The translations under genes and the position numbers were made by a program. A DNA stretch of 64,000 nucleotides, taken from assembly GCA_037953625.1 (NCBI GenBank), contig CM075651.1, forward strand, positions 129,298,501 through 129,362,500, in the 5' to 3' direction. Source of the stretch: Crotalaria pallida (Eukaryota > Streptophyta > Magnoliopsida > Fabales > Fabaceae). The notes below the pieces were generated by a model. It saw only the letters and a program-made list of their open reading frames with translations. It had not been told where the DNA came from and made no database searches. Shown here piece by piece: positions 21,879-31,366 of the stretch; within the stretch, counting starts at the first letter, position 1; each line of letters starts with the position of its first letter.

Positions 21879-22888
21879 CTAAAAACTAATCTCTTTTTCA
21901 TCAGTTACTAGATTAGGGTTCATAGGATCCCTAGCCAACTCTGTCTGAATAGCCTCCAATCTGATTCTTAAAGCAGCTTCTCTCTCATCAATATTAGAAA
22001 AATACTTTTTGTTTAGGATGGATAGAGGCTTCTTAAGATCTCTGAGCTTCTTACAAAAAACAAACATCTTACTACCTGTATAATTCCTCAGCCAAACCTG
22101 CTCAACAATGCCCTTGAACTCCTGATGCTTAGACCACATATTAAAAAATTTGAAAGAGTTCTTTATGCTACCTGTTGTTATACCCCAATCTATAAGGATG
22201 GAAGAATGATCTGATAACCCAGGTGTAGTGAAGTTAGCAAAAGCATTAGGCCAAACCCTACACCATTCCAAGTTCACCAATGCCCTGTCAAGCTTTGACA
22301 CAATTCTATCAGCTCCCATTTGCCTATTTGACCAAGTAAAATAGCAACCTGATTGCCTCATATCTAGCAACCCACAAGAGTCAATACAGGAATGGAAATC
22401 TCTAGCACTATTTAAGTCCAGATGATTCCCCCTAGCTTCTCTTGCTCAGATAAACAAGTGTTAAAATCTCCTATGACAATCCAAGGAACATCAATAAATT
22501 GCTGAATCCCACTAAGCACTTGCCATAATTCCTTCCTCTCTTGATAATCATTATCAGCATACACAAAAGAAGCATGAAAGACTTGCTGAGTTTGAACCAC
22601 AGTGACAAAACAGTGGATATATTGATGAGATCTTGCCACCAGTTGTACATCATAGCAGTCTCTTCTCCATAGAACCCAAATTCTCCCAACAGAACAAGTA
22701 TCTAAATTATGGATAGAACCCCATCCATTAGCAATTTTATTATGAACCTGCTGAAGAGCATTATCTCTCAGCTTATTCTCAAGAATAGCAAATAAACCTA
22801 CCTTATTCTTCCTAAACAACTCCTGAACCTGTTTTTGTTTTCGAGGGTGGTTCAGCCCTCGAATATTCCATGCACCAAGACTATCCAT
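21879..22888 (-). pseudogene. LINE ORF2, endonuclease half
   Basis: It starts at ATG 22888, overlapping the last 8 nt of ORF1. The APE-like endonuclease is recognisable from MDSLGAWNIRGLNHPRKQ, FAILENKL, WIVIGDFNTCLS (catalytic GDFN), SGCYFTWSN and LSDHSSILID (catalytic SDH). A frameshift near 22415, after EKLGGI, breaks it, and the second frame runs from 22370 to the TAG at 21879-21881, before the reverse transcriptase. The enzyme would nick the target DNA; here it is disrupted twice. Confidence 0.88.
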
Positions 22889-24180
22889 TAGGGGTATGAG
22901 TGGAAGATTCCCCTCTCTGCTCCCTATTCTTAACTTTACTCCTTGTGACTACTGTAGTCCAGCCTTCATCAGCAATATCCTTGCCTTTATCTGCTTGATT
23001 ATTGTTGGTGAGATCCCATATTACAGTTTCAGCCTCTACTAAACCTGCCTCAACATTCTCTTCAGGGACACTGCCCCTTTCCACATTCTCTTTAAATTTC
23101 AGGGCCTCATCTATCTTATTAATCTCCTCTTGTGATGGCTTATTCTTCACAACCCATTGTTGTTTAACCCCTTTTTTACACATTTTAGAATCATGACCAT
23201 AGCATGAGCATTTAGAGCATAGAGTGGGTTTCCATTCATACACCACTTTTTGTGAAATCAAATTGCCCTTATCATCCTCAAAATGAACTTCTTCAGGAAG
23301 GGTACCAGGGTTAACCTCAACAAGAACTCGTGCATAGCTAATTCTGTTTTTCTCCTCTGTCACCTTATCAGCCATGATTGGAGTCCCCACCAAACTTGAG
23401 ATTTTTCCTAAGGCAAAAGCACCCCAGAATTTCAAGTTTAAATTAGGTAGTTGGACCCAAACAGGAACCCTATCTAGGAAACTTTTCATCACTGGCTTCC
23501 CTGTCCAAGGAGCTAAGATAAGGGGTTTCCTTATCAAAGTGAAAAACCCCTACATCAAGAACATTGTTTCTACCTTCTTCATTGTTAAATCTCACAATAA
23601 TTGTTCCATCTGAGTTCATCAAAATTTTATCTATGCCATACTGTCCGCATGCTTTCTTAATAAAACCACTTAGAACAGGGTATGGGGGGTTCGCACCTAA
23701 CACATAGCACACTAAGGAATTCTGCCAATATCGTACTTCATCTTCAACATCACTAGGGTCTATCTTCCCTATAGCGATACCGTCCTTCAATTCTGGCTGA
23801 TGGAATTTTAGTTTGCCCCCAGCATTACGCAATTTCGAAATATTAAAATTCTCCCAAACATTCGGAATTGTTGGGGTAGTACTGTTATCTTCGACAATTT
23901 TTGTTGTTGTTGCCAAATTAGGATTCACGGTTTCATCTTTATCTTGCTGCTGATCAACTTCTTTTTCTGGTGCAGGGATGTCTTTCTTATTTGCTCTGTC
24001 ACGGATCAGTTCAATACTACGCATCAAAGATTGGAGTTGCGTGGGAGTCAAGGCATCAATGGTTTCCAAATCTTCCTCATCTAACTGAGAGAGATCGAAA
24101 ACATGTGATTGTATTCCCACCTGGTGCGAGGATGCAGGAGTTTGAGGAGATTTGGAAGGCCTCCCCCTCTTCTTGGCCAT
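22881..24180 (-). pseudogene. LINE ORF1, RNA-binding protein
   Basis: ATG at 24180 (MAKKRGRPSKSPQTPASSHQ) starts a charged N-terminus. A DUF4283-like central domain follows (YWQNSLVCYVLGANPPYPVL, WVQLPNLNLKFW), then a CCHC-like finger CSKCSCYGHDSKMC typical of plant L1 ORF1 proteins, and a polar tail ending THTPNG. One shift near 23530, in a run of A and G residues after FHFD, separates the first frame from the second (22881-23537). The stop overlaps the ORF2 start, suggesting coupled translation in the active ancestor. Confidence 0.87.
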
Positions 24181-24281
24181 GACGGCCGCACGGTGGCCAC
24201 AAAAACCCTAGGGAATCGTAGGTCACCGGGAGAGAGAAGAGAGAAAACCTGTTTTTGTTAAATAATGTCAACTTGTGAATT

Positions 24282-26420
24282 GAATGGTATAAAAACTAGT
24301 GTAAATCAATAAACTTCACTTTATCTTTAAAGATAAAAGTGAAATGGCACTATATATTTTTGGCTTAATTAAAATTTTTATTCCTTGAAAAAAAATTATC
24401 CATCATTAAGTGCAAACATGGTTGACGAAGCACGACATAAAATTGCCAAGTGTGACCATTTTATTTGTTTAGCTAATAAGTTACAAATAGACTATATAAA
24501 GTTCGATTCTATCCAAAATATTTTCAATTATATTAGTATTAACTTTTCCCTTCATCTTCTTTTGCTTCTGTGCCACCTCCTCTCACCTATTGTTCACTTT
24601 TGGAAAATTCTGCTTCATTGGGATGTCTTCAAAAGATCCAAAAACTCAAGCTTAGGACAACTTGAAAGAATGTGATGAAAACACATACCGTTTCATCAAA
24701 AATCTCCAAATCGACTTCTATATGTGAGTTTATTTCATGGCCTTCAAATTTAGCACATATCCAAGGACAATCCCATGATGGTTTCACCCCAAGAGCAGCA
24801 TCCTCAAATCGAGCGCCGACTTGCTTTAAACCCCTAGCCATTACAACATAGAACTTAAAATCAAAATCAAATAAAATATGTTATTGTTAAATCAAGTTAT
24901 TTTGAATGTAAACTTAAGGTCATCTTCTATAATTTTTGAACACGTCGAAGTTAGTCTAAGGATAGAAAGAAAACCAAAACGAGTTAGTTTCAATGAGAAT
25001 GATGTTATTTGGTGTAGTATTTATCTTTTGTCAAATAAAAACATTCATAAACACCCCAACTAAATGGGTTAAATCCGAGCTACATGAAATAAAAAAAAAG
25101 TAAAATTCATGTTATCCCATGACGATCATCTTGCTTTTCATTTTTTGAAAATATCAAAGTAAATACCACTATGAGCATATCCTACATTCAAACAAGAATT
25201 AATGACATTGCCTATTATATATAGGATTAAAGGATATATTGTTAAAATATTAATCAAAATCCGAACAAATTCAAATTTCAAGACAATTGAAGTTACATGG
25301 ATACAGAGATATTCGTTGCTTTTCAATTGCCTTATTACGAATGGGCTGCAAACAATAATGAAAGTGTCTCTACATTGTTTAACAACTGCATCTGAGTAGA
25401 GATCTTCAACAATAGTAAAACTATGATAAGAAATCTTCTCCATTTGTTATTTGTTCTTGCCTGTCACATGAAATAAAATATACAAGTTCATAGTCTGAAG
25501 GAACCTATCCTACATACTTTTGGAAAGAAATGATGCCCTCAAAGAACAACTTTAATGAGCTCGGACAAATATAATTATCTTCAGAGAAAAATTCATAAAA
25601 TTGGGACGTGCGGTTAACAAAAGGCAAGTTCAAACAAAATGAATGCACGAAACATTTAGTTCTACCCTACATAAAATTTATATACTCGTCTATAATACTA
25701 GTTAAAAAACATTTTGATGTAAGCTATCATCAAGTTTAAGATAACATTTGTGAAAGAATAATGTTTGTGATGCAAATATAATTTGAAAAATATACCAATA
25801 AGTATAGCTATTGAAAAATATACCAATATGTAAGATGGAAACATGTTTTACACTTTGAGCATTAGATATTGTTTACTCATACTTAAAATTCTCAAATATT
25901 ACTCACTTTCAATTAATTGACTTAATTCAAGTTAGAGAAATAATATTAATTATAAAAACTGCATTAGTAAGTTGGAAAAAATACTTTTCAATATTGAAAA
26001 TAAGCTTTAACTTAGTAAACTATTAAAAAATAATAATTAAAAACATAGCAATGAAATAAACAAAAATCAAAGGCATTTAAACTAACTAAAAAATATACTA
26101 AAATACACAAAATAAAGGTAACTAAAAAGATAAATAAATGCAAAAAATAATAAAGAAAAATAAAATGAAATTACCTCAATTGTTTCTGAACATGTCTCTA
26201 TATATGGATTATGAACCAAAGCTACACAGCAACCCGTAAAGAGAACAATAATAGAAAAGCTTTTACTAGGGAAACTCAGACCCTTAGCGTAGCGATAGGC
26301 CCAAGTATTATATTAGCTCCATGAATGATATAAGTTTGTCGATACCAACGTTATATATAAAAAACGGAAGATAAAAAGATCTTCAAACATCCGATGTGGG
26401 GTTAGAGTTTAAACAATCAT
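24282..26420. other. AT-rich intergenic sequence with possible gene remnant
   Basis: Strongly AT-rich. Apart from the exon-like pieces near 24690-24841 and 25340-25443 (minus), I see no coding frame with protein-like composition, no RNA gene and no LTR signature. Around 26170-26400 the minus strand has a TATA-like tract and pyrimidine-rich, leader-like sequence that could be the upstream part of the same remnant. Confidence 0.5.
24690..24841 (-). pseudogene. Possible first coding exon of an unidentified gene
   Basis: On the minus strand, ATG at 24841 opens MARGLKQVGARFEDAALG and continues through PSWDCPWICAKFEGHEINS to EIFDET. A donor-like ACG|GTATGTG follows at about 24690. Composition (Trp, Cys, balanced charge) is protein-like, unlike the neighbouring sequence. 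No downstream exon could be joined with confidence. A second exon-like piece on the same strand lies upstream at 25340-25443 (MEKISYHSFTIVEDLYSDAVVK). I do not recognise the family; chance is possible. Confidence 0.3.
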
Positions 26421-26983
26421 ATAAATGTTGTGTACAAAACAACAATTTAATTTTTTTTACCTTAAATTTTTATTTTAAATATAAGAAGCAACTAATATGT
26501 TGATGATTGAAAATAATTCGTAACAAGTTTCGTAACATTCTCCGCCAATGTTTTCTTACATAAAGGATGTTAGCATGTAGGTTGATGCACTAATTAATTG
26601 ATTATATGAAGTGCATACCGATTACTTGATTTATGATGAAAGAAAATTCAATCCTTAGTGGATGAAAACTTGAGAGCTTAAAAGTTCAAAAGAAATGAGA
26701 TGCTTTATATTGATGATAGGGTGTCGATATTTAATGACTAATACACAACACACATGCATATGGATCTTCAAAGACCTAATCATTTCTCAAGTGAAAAGGA
26801 CATTCTCTATGTAGTTAAAGATTGATCTTTGATAGTAGAATTTTTGTATGATTTTACCAATGGAGTTAGTTCGTTGGGGTAACTATATACCATTGTACTA
26901 GATAAATATCTGAAATAGTTTGTAACTTGTACTCTTATCGAAAATAATGGATATTGTGGGCGTGGAGTAATGGGAACATATTT
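26421..26983. repeat. Dispersed repeat, copy 2 (pairs with 1-593)
   Basis: Direct-orientation match to 1-593, ending abruptly at 26983 where element B's LTR starts. Copy 1 continues past the equivalent point with unrelated sequence, so B cut copy 2. Confidence 0.75.
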
Positions 26984-27407
26984 TGTAACACCCCTAATTT
27001 TTGTCTCCCGGATAATAAGGAAATTAATAATAAAGTTTTATTATTAATTTATATAAATTTTCCAAGTTTATATTTTGTAATTAATTAGCCTGAAATATAA
27101 AAATAAGTGGAAATATTTTTATATGACAAATAAATGCAAAAATATAGATATTGCATTTTAATCCTTGGTTTAGGACCTAAATGTAATATTGAAAAGGTTC
27201 TTGCAGGGAAAGATTTAAAAAGTATTAATTTTTAATTTTTGTACTGACCTAACCGGTTAGTAATGCCCTGTAACCGGTTAGACGATGAACCCAGAAACTG
27301 GGTTAGTGGATTTTGATGAGTAATCACTGAAATTAATCAAGGAATCGCCACGAAATCAGTCCAGTGATAATGGGAAACACGCGTCAGTGTGCATGGAACG
27401 CGAATTC

Positions 27408-27417
27408 CTCTATAAAA
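27408..27417 (+). promoter_or_regulatory. TATA box of element B LTR
   Basis: CTCTATAAAAACCC lies 430 bp into the LTR. Transcription would start near 27445, making U3 short and the R-U5 part about 3.1 kb. The equivalent CTATTTAAGC occurs at the same relative place in C (33319-33325, 41565-41571) and E (48747-48753, 56840-56846). Confidence 0.65.
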
Positions 27418-27694
27418 ACCCTTAATCTTGATCAAATTGGGCTGTTTTTGCTCTGGTTTGGTGTGAAGCTCTGTCTAGGGTTTTAAAATCGTTTCTTTCA
27501 ATTCTTTCTCATTTTTGAGTGTTAGCAATCGAGTGATACACAGTTGTAAAGCTTACATCAAGAGCTTTACAAAGACATAAACACTGTGAGTTGAGGGTTA
27601 GGGAGCTAAGAGAACGAAGCGTTTGAAGTGGAGGAGTTCAAAACTATTTCTGCAAAAAACTGATTCTTGGAGCTTAGTTGGAGCTTCAATTTGG

Positions 27695-29443
27695 GTAAGT
27701 GTATGAACTCCTTTGACCTCAAAATCGTTCAATCTCTTGGTGCATGTTGCTTAGAGCAAACCCTAACCAATTTCCCCAATTTTTATGGTCTGTACATGCA
27801 TGAAAAATACTGGTTTCTGGACCCTGCTCAACTGTTGATGGCTGAGAATAGAGAATTGGGATTCAAGGGATTTCTTGCTAATTTCAGAGGTTATACTCAT
27901 CAAAAATGACTTAGAGGTATGGGAGAAGTTTACCTTATACTAGATTTATACTAAAACCAAGTGATTTAGGATTTGAGTCAACAAGGACTCAAAAAGGGCA
28001 TTATGTGTTTAAGACCAAAAGGCTTGGAGGCCAAATTCGAGCTCAATTTTGTTTGAGCAACTTTGTGTTGATGCATGCAAGTGATTTTGATGCTTGAATC
28101 ATAATCTAAATGTTTATTATAAGTTTTGTGGTATTAAATTGTGTTTATGTGAGTTTTTATGCAATTTGATACTTTAAACTTGATGCATGCAAGTTAAATG
28201 TGTTTCTGTGGTTAAACATGTTTATTTTAAGGTATTTGAACTCTTTTGAGTGTTGAAATTGGTTAGATTTGAGTAATGAAAAGAATGGTTTGTAAAACCT
28301 CATGTTTCAGTGTGCATACTGCATAATTTAACCGGTTATTCGATATTTGTAACCGGTTAGATACTATAAAATTTCAAAGAAAATGAATTTCTGAAATTAG
28401 TCCTGTGTTCTTACCATTTTTACTCAAATCTAGACTCTAATTTCACTGGAACTCAATCTGAAAATAAGTTAATTAATACTGTATGGTTCAAATTGAAATT
28501 GAGAGTTAATACCTTATTGTAATGAGACAATTTCAAGAGGAAATTGTGCTCATTTTGAATTGGAATGTGATTTAGACTTTTGAATGATGAAAACAGTGGA
28601 TCTGAGGTATAAAACAATGTTGAAACTTGTTTATGGATTGGGTAGAGAATTCAAGAAAAAGGGTTTTTCTGAATTTCAATGGTAAACCAGTTCAGGTCTG
28701 TAATTCTAACCGGTTAGCCTGAGACTGTAACCGGTTAGTACCTGAAACTGAAAAATAAAAGTTAAGTCTTTTAAGTGAAAATGAATACCATTGGTCAAGT
28801 TTTTCCCAATCTAAGCCTAATGGCATGTTTTTGAGTTAATTCAAGAGTGAATTTTTGTGCCAAGGATTATACCTCAAATTAATCATTCTAAAGAGAAATT
28901 GAAATATTTCTAAATCACAGTGATTAAAGTAAAGATAAACCAACCTTAATAATTGTGCAATCATGCATAGAGAATGGAAGATCGGTTGGTAGGAACGTTT
29001 ATCATATTCTGGGAATATGAGGAGGGTACTCCGGGAGTACCAAATTGTAATCTACTTGATGACACATTCTGGGAATGTGGCCAGTGTCTGGGACATGGTT
29101 TTTATGCGTTCTGGGAACGTATGCGTTCTGGGAACGTGATGCACACTCTGGGAGTGATGCTTATTTATCCAAGTATGGTTTGGCATTACGTTCTGGGAAC
29201 GAATGTCAGTGTTCCGGGAACACAACGGTGTATTGGATGGACGTCCAAGATGGACCTTTAGAGGCCTCAGTTGTGGATAGAAAATCATGCATCATGCCAC
29301 TTGCATTATAAGAGATATAATGTTGAAAATTGGTATGCTCATATGTACTTGCATTATTGTCTGTCCATGACGTACTTGTGTTTGTAATTTTAGTCTTTAT
29401 TGATTATGTATATGTGTATACTTACTCCCTATGCCCTGTTTAG
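27695..29443 (+). other. Predicted intron inside element B LTR
   Basis: The 5' site TTTGG|GTAAGTG and the 3' site CCCTATGCCCTGTTTAG|GTGATG delimit 1749 bp. A possible branch region TTGATTATGT lies about 40 nt before the acceptor and is shared with element C. The predicted leader from about 27445 to 27694 contains no ATG, so after splicing the first AUG would be that of the 156-codon ORF, 3 nt into the second exon. The intron holds four TAACCGGTTA palindromes and a TTCTGGGAACG repeat array. Confidence 0.55.
28998..29240 (+). repeat. TTCTGGGAACG repeat array
   Basis: About eight irregular copies of 'TTCTGGGAAYG' or inverted variants (GTTCCGGGAACA, ACTCTGGGAGTG) sit in the last 450 bp of the predicted intron. 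Several copies are imperfect palindromes of the TTCNNGGAA kind. Confidence 0.75.
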
Positions 29444-29446
29444 GTG

Positions 29447-29920
29447 ATGGCCAGATACCTAGCCTGTATCGAGATATGCCCTATCCCTAGTGGTATGTGG
29501 ACGTACGAGGAGCACCGTGCCACCTTTGAGGGGGAGGTGGAGATCACTCTCTATCACCCTAACCCCCTGGTTCGGGTGCGACCTCGTAGATTTAGGATCC
29601 CTTTAGTTTATACTATGCATGTTCCACCCTTTTACTCATATAGAGGACCACCCCCGGCTCGACCTGTGCGTCGATTCCATAGTTTTCGTTTTAGAGCTGC
29701 CACTCGTACTCATCCTTCCTCCCACAGAGTTGTCACTGAGGAGACTCCTTCTCCTGGTCCGACGGATTTTGAGAGGACTGCTTCTGCATATCCTAGACCC
29801 AGTGGTGGGGTCTCTGCACAGTCGGGCGAGGTCGAGGAGGACCCTGTGGAGGATGAGGACGAGGAGGAGGTGCATGTCGAGCCGACTGTTTCTGCTAGAG
29901 GTGGACCTGCTGGTTCATAG
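29447..29920 (+). CDS. LTR-encoded protein, element B copy (156-aa family)
   Basis: The product begins MARYLACIEICPIPSGMW. In order it shows a conserved N-terminal region of about 85 residues (FEGEVEITLYHPNPL, VRPRRFRIP, YTMHVPPFYSY), a Pro/Arg/Ser-rich middle and an acidic tail (VEEDPVEDEDEEEVHVE), with the stop at 29918-29920. It has no signal peptide, membrane segment or domain I recognise. About three quarters of the first 83 residues equal those of the C copies, although the surrounding LTR is hardly alignable. In the first 71 codons I count 27 silent and 16 replacement codon differences. The ATG lies 3 nt after a 3' splice site, so it is probably made from a spliced LTR transcript. Function unknown. 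Confidence 0.7.
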   Translation: MARYLACIEICPIPSGMWTYEEHRATFEGEVEITLYHPNPLVRVRPRRFRIPLVYTMHVPPFYSYRGPPPARPVRRFHSFRFRAATRTHPSSHRVVTEETPSPGPTDFERTASAYPRPSGGVSAQSGEVEEDPVEDEDEEEVHVEPTVSARGGPAGS

Positions 29921-30892
29921 GAACCTGCATAGCATAGATGTTTTGGATCCTAGATCCTAGGGATAGAGTTGTGGAGGATCAGAGGAGCTGCTGAGGACAT
30001 GGATGACCTGCTCTGGGACTTCTATTTTTGGATATTGTGATATATTGTATATATTTTGAGAGGTCTTATAGTGAGGTTTATTTTATGCAGTTGGTTAGTA
30101 TATGTTCCATCAAAACTTGCTATCTCGACTTTTGTTACTTGCTACTGATGATACTTGTGACACCCTTCCGGATTACCCAAATATAATATAGTAATTAAGC
30201 TTTTATATTGGATAATATGTGGACTTGTGAGGATTAAGAAAATATGGAAATAAAATTTTCTTTTAAAAGCGGGTGCACAAATCAACACTTGGAATTCTTG
30301 GAGAATAAACCCTAAGGTATTACCAAAACAGTTATATTGAATTCGGCGATTTCTAAAACCTTTTCGAAAGTTGGGTAGCATTCATCTTTTGGAACCGTAT
30401 TATATATTATAGAAAATAACTGAAGCTACCCTTGCTTTATTTGATAAAACTGATACCATCGAATAGTTTTCACAGCCGAGTCCTCAAATAGATTAAATCA
30501 GAGTAAGCGGAATTATGGGACTATGCAATTACTAGTAAGATGAACATAGGTACATATATATATAATAAGAGTCATAAGTACATAGCCCCATATCAAGCTT
30601 CCAAGATCCCAAAATACAAGTCCATAAACAGATCTACCTAATAACATGACCAAATCCCTAGAGAATCCCAAAAGTATATCTACAACATATATACATAACC
30701 AAAATAAAACTCTAAGGGTGGTCACGTAGATCCGACAGCATCAGATGTAGTAGTAGTCATAACAGCAGTCTCCAAGAAACATAAGTAGTAAGGTAGTAGC
30801 ATCATCATCAACACAGCAGCAGCTGCAAGATCTCCTCCACAGCCTCCACACATCGGATCCCCTGATCCTCATCACATACCCTATGCACAAAC

Positions 30893-31363
30893 CTAGGGAT
30901 CATCGTCCCTCCAATCACTCCCAGTAGAATGCACGACAGGCTCGCTCCCACTCTCGTCCTCCACCAGATCCTCCTCGATCTCATCCGAGGGAGAGTGTAC
31001 CCTACCACTGGGTACCGGGTCAGGTGATGGTGAAACCCTGTCTGGGCTCCTCGGATCATAAGGGGGAGTCTCCTCACGGACGACTCTCGAGGTAAAAGGG
31101 TGAGAGCGGGTAGGTCGAAAACGGAAACTGTGATAGGAGCGAGCTGGTCGCGTGGGAGGTGGTCCATGGTAAGTGTAAAACGGGGGTACATGCATAGTGT
31201 ATATGATGGGAATCCTAAATCTACGAGGACGGAATCGGATCAACGGGTTCGGGTGGTAGAAGGTAACCTCTACCTCTCCCTCGAACACCGCGCGATGGTC
31301 CTCATAGATCCATGTGCCACTAGGAAGTGGGCGGATCTCGATGCAAGCAATGTAACGAGACAT
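30893..31363 (-). CDS. LTR-encoded protein, element C copy 1
   Basis: The intact frame starts MSRYIACIEIRPLPSGTW, with the same layout as the B copy: conserved N-terminal region (YHPNPLIRFRPRRFRIP, YTMHVPPFYTYHGPPP), Arg/Ser/Pro middle, and acidic end (DEIEEDLVEDES ... SDWRDDDP). The ATG follows the predicted acceptor CCCTTGTAG|GTG. It lies about 1.9 kb after the predicted transcription start on the sense strand. In this family the unspliced leader and even the short exon 1 have two small upstream ORFs, unlike B. Differences from the second LTR copy are few. Function unknown; a nucleic-acid or protein adaptor role would fit basic and acidic segments but is a guess. Confidence 0.7.
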   Translation of the reverse strand: MSRYIACIEIRPLPSGTWIYEDHRAVFEGEVEVTFYHPNPLIRFRPRRFRIPIIYTMHVPPFYTYHGPPPTRPARSYHSFRFRPTRSHPFTSRVVREETPPYDPRSPDRVSPSPDPVPSGRVHSPSDEIEEDLVEDESGSEPVVHSTGSDWRDDDP

Positions 31364-31366
31364 CAC

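Larger units (their letters stand above)
19330..24268 (-). mobile_element. L1-type LINE, full length but broken
   Basis: A 13-bp target duplication CAACTTGTGAATT flanks it at 19317-19329 and 24269-24281. The short A tail (T-run at 19328-19337 on the plus strand) lies at the left, as expected for a minus-strand non-LTR element. ORF1 (24180-22881) and ORF2 (22888-19500) occupy nearly all of the 4.9 kb, and a short 5' leader (about 88 bp) precedes ORF1. The exact duplication and the presence of the 5' end indicate a full-length insertion. Two frameshifts and one stop codon show it is no longer active. Confidence 0.92.
26984..30155 (+). repeat. Element B LTR, first part
   Basis: It starts TGTAACACCCCTAATTTTTG and is the larger part of a 5' LTR of about 3.6 kb, interrupted at 30155 by element C and resumed at 41998. 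The sense strand is plus: the primer binding site follows the LTR end at 42421. It has a U3 of about 430 bp with two TAACCGGTTA palindromes (27250-27280), a TATA box at 27408-27417, a splice donor at 27694/27695, a repeat-rich predicted intron and a 156-codon ORF at 29447. It is a distant relative of the C and E LTRs: the ends, the gene layout and the ORF match, while most other sequence does not. Confidence 0.85.
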
